A stretch of 64,000 nucleotides of DNA, taken from contig NZ_QJTI01000002.1 in assembly GCF_003217325.1 (NCBI RefSeq), forward strand, positions 248,001 through 312,000. Direction: 5' to 3'. The translations under genes and the position numbers were made by a program. The notes beneath the pieces are model-generated. The model was not told where the DNA came from. It worked only from the letters and a program-made list of their open reading frames with translations, and did no database searches. The DNA is from Rhodopseudomonas faecalis. Its GTDB lineage: Bacteria; Pseudomonadota; Alphaproteobacteria; Rhizobiales; Xanthobacteraceae. Positions 17,304 to 24,393 of this stretch are shown here, one piece after another (the first letter of the stretch is position 1; each line of letters starts with the position of its first letter).

Positions 17304-17726
17304 CTATTGCGCTGCCTTGCGCTTCGCGCGGCTGCAAACAGGGGCATCGGCGACAACGAGGTCATCGATTTGCACGCCGAGAACGTATGCGATCTTTCGC
17401 ATGGTCTGGATGTCGCCGCTCTTGCGGCCGGCCTCGATCTCCGAAACATAGCCTTGGGCGAGGTCGGCGCGCTGCGCCAGCGCGGCTTGGGTCAGGCCGG
17501 CCCGCTTGCGGTAGAACGCCAGCGGTGATTTTGCCGCCAGCAGCTCGTCCATCTCCGCGCTGGTGAGGAGCTTTTCTTCCCCGCTGCTGATGCGCGCCAT
17601 CAGTCGGCTGGCAGTCGCGATGTCGGCCGCGTCCTCGACGGCCGCAGCAGCGATCAGCTCGTCATATTCCTTGCGGGCAAGGATCACAATTTCGTCGCCG
17701 TTTGGCGCTTTCGTCATTACGGGCAT
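17304..17726 (-). CDS. XRE-family antitoxin / regulator
   Basis: 140 aa. The C-terminal half is a Cro/C1-type helix-turn-helix (YRKRAGLTQAALAQRADLAQGYVSEIEAGRKSGDIQTMRKIAYVLGV). The N-terminal half carries a Phd/YefM-like segment (GDEIVILARKEYDELI), an arrangement I know from XRE antitoxins paired with RelE/ParE toxins. It lies 32 bases downstream of the toxin gene on the same strand. It should neutralise the toxin and repress the operon. A phage repressor role is less likely because of the toxin partner. Confidence 0.8.
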   Translation of the reverse strand: MPVMTKAPNGDEIVILARKEYDELIAAAAVEDAADIATASRLMARISSGEEKLLTSAEMDELLAAKSPLAFYRKRAGLTQAALAQRADLAQGYVSEIEAGRKSGDIQTMRKIAYVLGVQIDDLVVADAPVCSRAKRKAAQ

Positions 17727-17737
17727 GTTGTCTCCTT

Positions 17738-17769
17738 AGTCGTAAGTCGGTCAGTCGGTCAGTCGTAAA
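17738..17769. repeat. Short GTCG-based tandem repeat between toxin and antitoxin
   Basis: GTCG recurs at 17739, 17746, 17754 and 17762 in the arrangement AGTCGTAA-GTCGGTC-AGTCGGTC-AGTCGTAA. It spans the toxin stop codon and the intergenic gap. It could be an operator for the antitoxin or a simple slippage repeat. Confidence 0.6.
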
Positions 17770-18007
17770 TCTCGCCGCGCGGGCCAATGTCGAGCACTGT
17801 GATCGCGTCTGCCGTCTCGTTGAACAGCACTCGGTAATTCTGAACCCGCAGCCGGCTAACGTTCCTGCCGGTCAATGATTTGACGTTGCGGGCCTGCGAG
17901 GCGGGGTCTGCCGCATATTGTTCAATCTTGCCGCGGATCAGCTTGGCCTTGTTGGCATGGCGTAGCAGGGCGCGGGCGGCGGTGGCTGTGTAGGCAATCG
18001 ATTTCAT
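17759..18007 (-). CDS. RelE/ParE-family toxin
   Basis: 82 aa. The sequence KSIAYTATAARALLRHANKAKLIRGKIEQYA, then NVKSLTGRNVSRLRVQNYRVLFNETADAITVLDIGPRGEIYD, matches the RelE/ParE fold: two N-terminal helices, then a beta sheet with the R-x-x-N-Y-R-V-x-F motif. RelE-like toxins cut mRNA in the ribosome and ParE-like ones block gyrase; the sequence does not tell which. The toxin gene precedes the antitoxin gene, the HigBA-like order. Confidence 0.82.
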   Translation of the reverse strand: MKSIAYTATAARALLRHANKAKLIRGKIEQYAADPASQARNVKSLTGRNVSRLRVQNYRVLFNETADAITVLDIGPRGEIYD

Positions 18008-18271
18008 GCCCTAAATATTGCTTAGAGCGATAATTTTGTAAATAGCTCTCGGCGATATTGCGGGAGATTTTTTGGCCCTCTGAAAACTCCAATGCCAGGG
18101 CGCTGTTCCAGCGCTGGCGATCGCCGCGAGATCAAAGACGCGGATGGCCGGGGCTGGCCCGGCCATGGCGTGCACGGTGATTGGTATCAATTGCCGGGTA
18201 TTAAGTGCATTTTTTGCACAGAAGTAGCCGGAAGCCGGGCGGCACGGCCTGCCGGGTAACGCCCGGCCGCA
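18008..18271. other. Non-coding gap with a partial host intergenic repeat
   Basis: No convincing gene is seen in these 264 bases. The first 60 bases, upstream of the toxin, are AT-richer and probably hold its promoter. From 18129 a half copy of the host palindromic repeat is present (separate entry). Confidence 0.6.
18129..18196 (+). repeat. Partial copy of the chromosomal palindromic repeat, inside the prophage
   Basis: The stretch from AGATCAAAGACGCGGATGGC to TTGGTATCAATTGCCGGGTA aligns with the right half of the copy at 39711-39858, including the hairpin GATGGCCGGG...CCCGGCCATG. The left module is missing. This is the only copy within the prophage. Confidence 0.8.
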
Positions 18272-18496
18272 TCAGGCTTGCGCTTTCGGCGCTGTCCGGT
18301 CCGCCAGCGCCCACACGAACGCCGCCACCCATCCAAGGAATGTCCAGCCGACGAGGATGTTCAGCGCGGCGATTGCGCTGGTGCGTTCCGCGCCGCGCCG
18401 CGCCGCAACAATGGTCGGGAGGAAATAGACGCCGAAGATGGCGAAGCCGATGACGAGCCCGACGATCCACGCCTCGATCTGTTCGCCTGAGAGCAT
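18272..18496 (-). CDS. Superinfection immunity-like membrane protein
   Basis: 74 aa with two hydrophobic helices (about 8-28 and 44-62). The motif GVYFLPTIVAARRG followed by NILVGWTFLGWVAAFVWAL is that of the T4 Imm-type superinfection immunity family, in which small membrane proteins block DNA entry of related phages; similar small proteins are also common in host genomes with no known role. It has a good GGAG site and lies 27 bases downstream of the integrase, probably on the same transcript. Confidence 0.8.
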   Translation of the reverse strand: MLSGEQIEAWIVGLVIGFAIFGVYFLPTIVAARRGAERTSAIAALNILVGWTFLGWVAAFVWALADRTAPKAQA

Positions 18497-18523
18497 TTTG
18501 GTCTCCTATCAGTTGCGCCGGCA

Positions 18524-19693
18524 TCATACCGCTCGCAGCCTGGGACGCGATGCTGCCAAAGGCGAAACCTTCTCCCGATCTGGCGTGCATACGATGTCAA
18601 GCCATTTCCAGCCGGCCCATTTGTCGCCGGTCTGCCGAATATGGGCGTAACGCTTGAGCGAGGTCCATGATCGATGTCCCGAGACGGCGGCAGCTTGCGG
18701 GATATTCCTCCCCAGCTCGAAAAGCCGGGAGATGCCTTCGTGCCGGAGGTCGTGGAAGTGCAGGCGCTGCTCGTCAGGCATGTCGATGTTGTTGACGCCG
18801 GTAAAGATGCCTGCCCGCGTGAATGCCGCGCTGATCGAACGGGATTGGACCTTGTTGACCGGGGCGAAGATGTACTCGGAGGTCCGCGGCATGGACAGGG
18901 CGATCCGCAGCGCCTCGGGAGGCAGGTCGCACCACGTATCGTTGCCGATCTTTTCGCCTGGGTTTTTCATGTCCCGCACCAACATCCGGCTTCCCTCTAC
19001 GTCGAGGTCCTCCCATTTCGCGCGGGCGATCTCGTCCAGCCGTCGCGTTGAGAAAAGCGCGAAAGGGACGATTTTGTGCATGGGGGCTTTATCTGGCAGC
19101 CGCTCGGAGCACTTGACGAAGTAGCGCATCAACACGTCGAGCTCATCCAGGGTGGGGCGCCGGTCGCGCTCGCGCGAGCGGCTGATGGCGCCAAGACGCT
19201 TAAGAACCTTGATGGCGTCCACCATCGCTTGAGGATCAAGCTCGAATTTCCAGGCCGGGCGGGCGATGGCGAACACCGATTGGAGGTGGGACAGGTAATT
19301 GCCAACTGTCTGCGGCTGCCGGCTGCCGGTCGTGAGCAGTTCCTGCGCATATTCCACGATCACGGCGCTGTCGATATCTCGACATTGCATTTTCGCGATG
19401 CGGTGCTTTTGGATCACGCGAAGGGTCGCGATCTTGGTGCGGCCGATCTTTTTGACGCTGGTCGAAATATACCGCTCGATCGCGTCGGTGAGCCGGCCCT
19501 CAGTCAAGGCGGCCGCGGCAAGCGCGCCGGGCTTTGCCAATTCCTTCTCGCGCTTAGCGATCCATTCCGCCGCCGCCTGCCTTCGGTCGAAGGTGCGGCT
19601 CTGCCTGAACGCCTTCCCGTCCTTCATGATTGCGATTTTGGCTAGGTATGCCATTGAGCCGTCCGCCCGTGGCCGATTGAGAATGCTCCCCAT
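18524..19693 (-). CDS. Tyrosine recombinase / phage integrase (dusA-associated)
   Basis: 389 aa from ATG 19693; an in-frame start at 19804 would run through the GGTACA repeats and was rejected. The N-terminal part (about 1-60) has an arm-binding-like pattern; about 60-150 is the SAM-like core-binding domain. The catalytic domain shows the first Arg in STRRLDEIA, HDLRH, then SGHRSWTSLKRYAH with the Tyr nucleophile, so it looks intact. It points away from dusA, whose ATG is 170 bases upstream of the integrase start, as in dusA-targeting elements. Confidence 0.92.
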   Translation of the reverse strand: MGSILNRPRADGSMAYLAKIAIMKDGKAFRQSRTFDRRQAAAEWIAKREKELAKPGALAAAALTEGRLTDAIERYISTSVKKIGRTKIATLRVIQKHRIAKMQCRDIDSAVIVEYAQELLTTGSRQPQTVGNYLSHLQSVFAIARPAWKFELDPQAMVDAIKVLKRLGAISRSRERDRRPTLDELDVLMRYFVKCSERLPDKAPMHKIVPFALFSTRRLDEIARAKWEDLDVEGSRMLVRDMKNPGEKIGNDTWCDLPPEALRIALSMPRTSEYIFAPVNKVQSRSISAAFTRAGIFTGVNNIDMPDEQRLHFHDLRHEGISRLFELGRNIPQAAAVSGHRSWTSLKRYAHIRQTGDKWAGWKWLDIVCTPDREKVSPLAASRPRLRAV

Positions 19694-19695
19694 CT

Positions 19696-19766
19696 GGTAC
19701 AAGCCCCTAATTTGGCTTGGTACATGCCATCCCAGGTATTTGGTACAGCCGCCCAAGCTCGGTACA
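19696..19766. promoter_or_regulatory. Four GGTACA direct repeats upstream of the integrase
   Basis: GGTACA starts at 19696, 19719, 19742 and 19761 (steps of 23, 23 and 19). Two of them are TTGGTACA. The spacing near two helical turns, and the place between integrase and attachment region, suit arm-type integrase or excisionase sites, or an operator of the int promoter. The repeats are seen directly; the role is inferred. Confidence 0.6.
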
Positions 19767-19863
19767 ATGTACTGAATAAGGGGGGAAATGACCGGAAATG
19801 GCAAGTTACGCTTCCAAATATGGAAAGCAGGACTTGTTAAAGTCGCCTAAGGATACCGTCTAA

Positions 19864-19941
19864 ATGCCTGATTTCTCTGAAAACTCAGCAAAATCAATGA
19901 TCCGTCGCTTTGCCGTCGCGCCGATGATCGACTGGACTGAT
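19864..19941 (+). other. Likely attachment (attR) region at the 5' end of dusA
   Basis: The conserved coding block for VAPMIDWTD (19915-19941) at the start of dusA is the region used as attB by known dusA-associated integrases. The prophage integrase lies directly upstream. The matching copy at the other prophage end is outside this window, so the exact core cannot be set. Confidence 0.5.
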
Positions 19942-20880
19942 AGCCGGTGCCGCGTCTTTCACCGGCTACTCAGCCGGCGCGCGCTGCTCTACACCGAGAT
20001 GATCACCACCGGCGCGGTGATCCATGGCGACCGCGACCGGCTGCTGGGCTTTGATGTCAGCGAGCATCCGGTGGCGTTGCAGCTCGGTGGTTCCGATCCG
20101 CGCGATCTCGCCAGCTCGGCGCGGATCGGCGAGCAGTACGGCTATGACGAGATCAATCTCAATGTCGGCTGCCCGTCCGATCGGGTGCAGGACGGCCGGT
20201 TCGGCGCCTGCCTGATGGCCGAGCCCGAGCTGGTCGCCGATTGCGTGGCGGCGATGAAGCAGGCGGTCAGCGTGCCGGTCACGGTGAAATGCCGGATCGG
20301 CATCGACGACCAGGACCCCGAACAGGCGCTCGACCGGCTGGCGCAGGCCACGGTGGCGGCCGGGGTCGATGCCTTGATCGTGCACGCCCGCAAAGCCTGG
20401 CTGCAGGGCCTGTCGCCCAAGCAGAACCGCGATATCCCGCCGCTCGATTACGACCGGGTCTATCGGCTGAAAGCGGCGCTGCCCAACCTGCCGATCGTGA
20501 TCAATGGCGGCATCACCAGCATTGCCGAAGCCAAGGCGCATCTTGCCCATGTCGATGGCGTGATGCTGGGGCGCGCGGCCTATCAGGAGCCGTGGCGGCT
20601 GCTTGCGGTTGATCCGGAGCTGTTCGGCGAGGCGGCGCCGCATCCCAACATGAAGGCGGCGCTGGCGGCGCTCGAGCCCTATATCGCCGCGCAATTGGCG
20701 CGCGGCCTGCGGCTGCACGCCATCACCCGCCATCTGGTCGGGGCGTTTCAGGCGGTGCCGGGCGCGCGGGCGTTCCGCCGCCGGCTGGCCGAGCAGGGCG
20801 TCAAGCCGGAAGCCGGCATTGAGGTGCTGCGCGAGGCGGTGGCGCTGGTCGCAGATCACGCCGATCCGGTGGCGGCGTAG
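19864..20880 (+). CDS. dusA: tRNA-dihydrouridine(20/20a) synthase DusA
   Basis: 338 aa. FMN-dependent enzyme that reduces uridines in the tRNA D-loop. TIM-barrel motifs are present: VAPMIDWTDSRCR, TEMITTGAVIHGDR, NVGCPSDRVQDGRFGACLM with catalytic Cys103, VKCRIGIDD, VHARKAWLQGLSPKQNR (the DusA signature) and the C-terminal GRAAYQEPW. Length is normal, so prophage insertion has left the gene intact. The first 15 codons precede the conserved core and may have been supplied by the prophage. Confidence 0.96.
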   Translation: MPDFSENSAKSMIRRFAVAPMIDWTDSRCRVFHRLLSRRALLYTEMITTGAVIHGDRDRLLGFDVSEHPVALQLGGSDPRDLASSARIGEQYGYDEINLNVGCPSDRVQDGRFGACLMAEPELVADCVAAMKQAVSVPVTVKCRIGIDDQDPEQALDRLAQATVAAGVDALIVHARKAWLQGLSPKQNRDIPPLDYDRVYRLKAALPNLPIVINGGITSIAEAKAHLAHVDGVMLGRAAYQEPWRLLAVDPELFGEAAPHPNMKAALAALEPYIAAQLARGLRLHAITRHLVGAFQAVPGARAFRRRLAEQGVKPEAGIEVLREAVALVADHADPVAA

Positions 20881-20886
20881 TCGCTG

Positions 20887-21402
20887 TTACGGGTAGCCTT
20901 GCAGCACCAGATGATCGGCGCGCACTTCCCACTTTTCCAGCCGGTTCAGAAAGCTCATGCCGAGCAAATTGGTCTTGATCTGACCGCGCGGCACCACCAG
21001 CGCCGGCACTGAGCACTCCACCAGCTTGCCGATCGCCAGCCGGTCGAGCGACAGCCGCGCGGCGCGCGTGCGGCCATTGGCGGTTTCCAGATCGACATCA
21101 AAGCTCAGCAGCTCGAGCGGCAACCCGACTGCCTTGGCGGTCTCATAGCTCAGCACCACCGAAGTCGCGCCGGTGTCGATCACCATCGGCGCGGCGATGC
21201 CGTTGATCTTTGCTTTCAGCGAGAACTCGCCGTCGTCGGCGCGATCGATCCGCACCACCCGCGGCCGCGGCTTGGCCTTCTGGTGCAGCATCGAGCTGAC
21301 CACGTCGCTGGCGGTGGCGAGCCGTTCCGGGTCGCCATACGCCACCACCGCGCCCGCGGTGGCGACCAGCATCAGCAGCACCAGCAGAAAGCGGACCATC
21401 AC
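20887..21402 (-). CDS. Retropepsin-like aspartic protease (TIGR02281 type), membrane-anchored
   Basis: 171 aa. An N-terminal hydrophobic segment (RFLLVLLMLVATAGAVVAYG) acts as signal anchor. The clan AA active site appears as MVIDTGATSVVLSYETAKAVGL, with the later LLGMSFLNRLEKWEV typical of the TIGR02281 family found in alphaproteobacteria. Such proteins have one Asp motif and would act as dimers in the periplasm; their substrate is not known. GTG 21402 and ATG 21399 are both possible starts. It converges with dusA, six bases apart. Confidence 0.85.
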   Translation of the reverse strand: MMVRFLLVLLMLVATAGAVVAYGDPERLATASDVVSSMLHQKAKPRPRVVRIDRADDGEFSLKAKINGIAAPMVIDTGATSVVLSYETAKAVGLPLELLSFDVDLETANGRTRAARLSLDRLAIGKLVECSVPALVVPRGQIKTNLLGMSFLNRLEKWEVRADHLVLQGYP

Positions 21403-21521
21403 CGTCCCGCCTCCGTCGCGCTAGCCGCCTGGCGCGGGCAGGGCGCACAGGCGCAGCGCTGGCGGTGCGTGCGCCAGCTGCGGCAATGCTGTGTCAGGTC
21501 CTTTCTCACGTCGACGCTCAT
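21399..21521 (-). CDS. Possible small Cys/Arg-rich protein
   Basis: A 40-codon frame from ATG 21521 ends in a TGA overlapping the GTG start of the protease gene. It encodes a basic peptide with a CRSWRTHRQRCACAPCPRQ core. The coupling and Cys spacing make a real gene possible, but there is no obvious family. Confidence 0.3.
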   Translation of the reverse strand: MSVDVRKDLTQHCRSWRTHRQRCACAPCPRQAASATEAGR

Positions 21522-21545
21522 GCGATCCCCGGTCGCGAACCGGAC

Positions 21546-23150
21546 TTATAGGCCGGTGCCCGCGCTCATGATCGGTTTGTGCCGTGCCCGGCGCTTGTCG
21601 TCGGACAATGGTGGTTCCGGTGCCGCCGGTTGCAGCGACGGCGAATCCTCGGTGAGCGGCGCCAGCGCCGCCATCACCCGCTCGGGCGGGAAGGTGACGA
21701 TCACTTCGGTGCCGATCCGCAGCTTGGATTTCAGCGTAAAAGTGCCGCCATGCATGTCGATCAGGCTTTTCGCGATCGGCAGGCCGAGGCCGGCGCCCTG
21801 TTCGGCCGATTTGATCGAGTTCGAGCCCTGGCCGAACGAGGCCAGCACCACCGGGATTTCCTCCTCGGCGATGCCGGAGCCGGTGTCCTTGACGCTGAGA
21901 TACTGGCCGCCCGAAGCGGTCCAGCCGACCTTGAGCCAGATCTCGCCGCCCTGCGGCGTGAACTTGATCGAGTTCGACAAAAGATTGAGCACGACCTGGC
22001 GCACGGCGCGCTCATCGCCCCAGATGCGCGGCATGCCCTGCTCGAACACCTCATGAATGGTGATGCCGCGGCTTGAGGCGCGCAGTTTCAGCAAATGATG
22101 GCAATCGGCGACCACATTGACCAGCGACACCGCTTCTTCATTGAGTTCGTAGCGGCCGGCCTCGATGCGCGACAGATCGAGGATTTCGTTGATCAGGTTA
22201 AGGAGGTGCACGCCGGAATTATGGATGTCGGCGGAGTAATCCTTGTACACCGGCACCGCATGCGGCCCGAAAATCTCGCTCTTCATCACTTCGGAAAAGC
22301 CGAGGATGGCGTTGAGCGGGGTGCGCAGCTCATGACTCATCTGCGCCAGAAAACGCGATTTTGCGACATTGGCCGCCTCGGCGCGGTAGCGCGCTTCGTC
22401 GGAAATCGCCTTGGCCTGTTCGAGCTCGCCAAACAGCGCGTCCTTCTCGGCGCGCGCCTCCAGCGTTGCCAGCGTTGTCGAATGCAGCCGCCGCGCCAAA
22501 AGTGCAAAATAGCCTTCCGCCGCCAGGGTCAGCAGCCCGAGAACATAGGTGTCGAGCGTGTTGGTCAGCATGAAATTGATGGCGATCGCGAAGGTGACCG
22601 GCACGGTGGCCGCGAGCGCCGCGATCGGCAGGCTGGCCGACAGCATGGTCGAGAGCGCCACCACCAGCAGCATCAAGAACATCAGCAGCGTGTTCGACAC
22701 CATGTCGGCGCCGGGCGGATTGAGCAGCACCGGGGTCCAGCACACGCCATAGAGCAGATCGAGCAGCACGAACCGGTGGCGCCAGCGGCGGGTGGCTTGC
22801 GGCGATTGCGGCTCGGCCAAAAAGCGGTTGCAGTTGCGGATGATCACCGTGTGGATGCAGATCATGCCGCAGGTCCACATCGCGGCGGCCATCGGCTGCA
22901 TCCAGATCGCGAACAGCAGGCCGGTGCCGAGCACCAGCAGCAGCACCACCAGCGATGCCGATTGTCTTGTCTGGGCGTATTGGCGCAGCAACTCGTGGTC
23001 GAAAGCCGGCCGCGTGCCACTGGTCGAAGTCAGCCGATCGCGGGCCTCGCGGACGCGCTGCGCCGCGGCGCGCCGGGTGCGCGCCGGTGACGCGGCCGGA
23101 GTTTCAGCCGGGATTTGAACGACTTCTGGCCTGTCCGCGGAGGTGCTCAT
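21546..23150 (-). CDS. Membrane sensor histidine kinase (DivJ/PdhS-like core)
   Basis: 534 aa from ATG 23150 (TTG 23162 is upstream). About 80-230 hold five or six membrane helices without a large periplasmic domain. HisKA follows, with His273 in FLAQMSHELRTPLNAILGFSEVMKSE, then the HATPase domain: N box NLLSNSIKFT, G boxes DTGSGIAEEEI and GAGLGLPIAKS. The DHp sequence is close to alphaproteobacterial cell-cycle kinases of the PdhS/DivJ/PleC type. No response regulator is adjacent. A CtrA-like half-matched box lies 60 bp upstream. Confidence 0.88.
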   Translation of the reverse strand: MSTSADRPEVVQIPAETPAASPARTRRAAAQRVREARDRLTSTSGTRPAFDHELLRQYAQTRQSASLVVLLLVLGTGLLFAIWMQPMAAAMWTCGMICIHTVIIRNCNRFLAEPQSPQATRRWRHRFVLLDLLYGVCWTPVLLNPPGADMVSNTLLMFLMLLVVALSTMLSASLPIAALAATVPVTFAIAINFMLTNTLDTYVLGLLTLAAEGYFALLARRLHSTTLATLEARAEKDALFGELEQAKAISDEARYRAEAANVAKSRFLAQMSHELRTPLNAILGFSEVMKSEIFGPHAVPVYKDYSADIHNSGVHLLNLINEILDLSRIEAGRYELNEEAVSLVNVVADCHHLLKLRASSRGITIHEVFEQGMPRIWGDERAVRQVVLNLLSNSIKFTPQGGEIWLKVGWTASGGQYLSVKDTGSGIAEEEIPVVLASFGQGSNSIKSAEQGAGLGLPIAKSLIDMHGGTFTLKSKLRIGTEVIVTFPPERVMAALAPLTEDSPSLQPAAPEPPLSDDKRRARHKPIMSAGTGL

Positions 23151-23210
23151 CAACCAATACAATTCCTGCGCAGACGCGCGCGAGCTTTTGGCAGTTTCAG
23201 TCAGAAATCG

Positions 23211-23225
23211 TTAAGGACGCCTTAG
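23211..23225 (-). promoter_or_regulatory. CtrA-like box upstream of the histidine kinase
   Basis: On the gene's strand the sequence is CTAA-N7-TTAACG, one mismatch from the CtrA consensus TTAA-N7-TTAAC. It lies 61-75 bases upstream of the kinase start. Confidence 0.4.
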
Positions 23226-23304
23226 AAGGGACGCCATTCCGGTTAACAACTGCCTAAAGATGAGCGCGGCCAACACCCGCAGGCGTTGCGCAGGCCGGTA
23301 TCGG

Positions 23305-24174
23305 TCAGCGCTCCAGCCGCGCGATCAGGCTGGAGGTATCCCAGCGCGTGCCGCCCATCGCCTCGACCTCGGCGTAAAAGGCATCGACCAGGCTGGTGAC
23401 CGGCAGGCTGGCGCCGTTACGGCGCGCTTCGGCGATGCAGATCGCCAGGTCCTTGCGCATCCATTCGACCGCGAAGCCGAAATCGAAGCGGCCTTCCGCC
23501 ATGGTTTTGTGGCGGTTCTCCATCTGCCAGGACTGCGCCGCGCCCTTGGAGATCGTCTCGATCACCGAATTGACGTCGAGCCCGGCCTTCTTGGCAAAGT
23601 GGATGGCTTCCGACAGCCCTTCCACCAGCCCGGCGATACAGATCTGGTTGACCATTTTGGTGAGCTGGCCGGCACCGGCCGGGCCGAGCCGTTTGCACAT
23701 CCGCGCATAGCTGGCGATCATCGCTTCGGCGCGCGCATAGGCCGCCTCGTCGCCGCCGCACATCACGGTCAGCACGCCGTTTTCGGCGCCGGCCTGACCG
23801 CCCGACACCGGGGCGTCGACGAAGTGGAAGCCGCGCCGGCGCGCCTCGGCGTCGAGTTCACGCGCGACCTCGGCCGAGGCGGTGGTGTGATCGACAAAGA
23901 TCGCATCCGGCGACATCGCGGCAAACGCGCCATCGGCGCCGATCGTGACCGCGCGCAGATCGTCGTCATTGCCGACGCAGGCCATCACAAAATCCTGACC
24001 GGCCGCGGCCTCGCGCGGCGTCGGCGCGGTCCGGCCGCCGAACTTGTCCGCCCAAGCCTGCGCCTTTGCCGCGGTGCGGTTGTACACCGTGACCTCGTGG
24101 CCGCCCTTGACGACGAGATGGCCAGCCATGGGAAAACCCATGACGCCGAGACCCAGAAAAGCGACTTTCGCCAT
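23305..24174 (-). CDS. 3-hydroxyisobutyrate dehydrogenase family protein
   Basis: 289 aa. NAD(P)-dependent oxidoreductase of the beta-hydroxyacid dehydrogenase family. It has a Rossmann GLGVMGFPMAGHL, the substrate-binding VDAPVSGGQAGAENG, and the catalytic Lys in GAGQLTKMVNQI. The NRTAAK after strand 2 suggests NADP(H) preference, as in glyoxylate/succinic semialdehyde reductases. Substrates could be 3-hydroxyisobutyrate, tartronate semialdehyde or similar. The frame stays open 1.4 kb upstream, antisense to mrp, but ATG 24174 is the proper start. Confidence 0.9.
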   Translation of the reverse strand: MAKVAFLGLGVMGFPMAGHLVVKGGHEVTVYNRTAAKAQAWADKFGGRTAPTPREAAAGQDFVMACVGNDDDLRAVTIGADGAFAAMSPDAIFVDHTTASAEVARELDAEARRRGFHFVDAPVSGGQAGAENGVLTVMCGGDEAAYARAEAMIASYARMCKRLGPAGAGQLTKMVNQICIAGLVEGLSEAIHFAKKAGLDVNSVIETISKGAAQSWQMENRHKTMAEGRFDFGFAVEWMRKDLAICIAEARRNGASLPVTSLVDAFYAEVEAMGGTRWDTSSLIARLER

Positions 24175-24393
24175 GCGATCGATCCTGAAATGAGGGCGAG
24201 GGGAGGCCGTGTTGCAGTTCGCGGCCGCAACGGCTGCGAGCCCGTTGCGGAGCTGGGCGCGACAGCATAAACCCGGCCAGATCGACGGCAAGGTCCTCTT
24301 GCCAGCCGAACCGCGGCCGAGTGGCGCGGTTCTGACCAGTGATCCCGTATGCGTCGCGAGCTGGTCTGTCTGTGGTGCTTGCAGGAGAACATC

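Noticed and set aside
17304-17726. The XRE protein as the prophage CI-type repressor
   Set aside because: It is directly paired with a RelE/ParE toxin and has the antitoxin-type N-terminal segment. The lysogeny repressor is probably in the part of the prophage outside the window.
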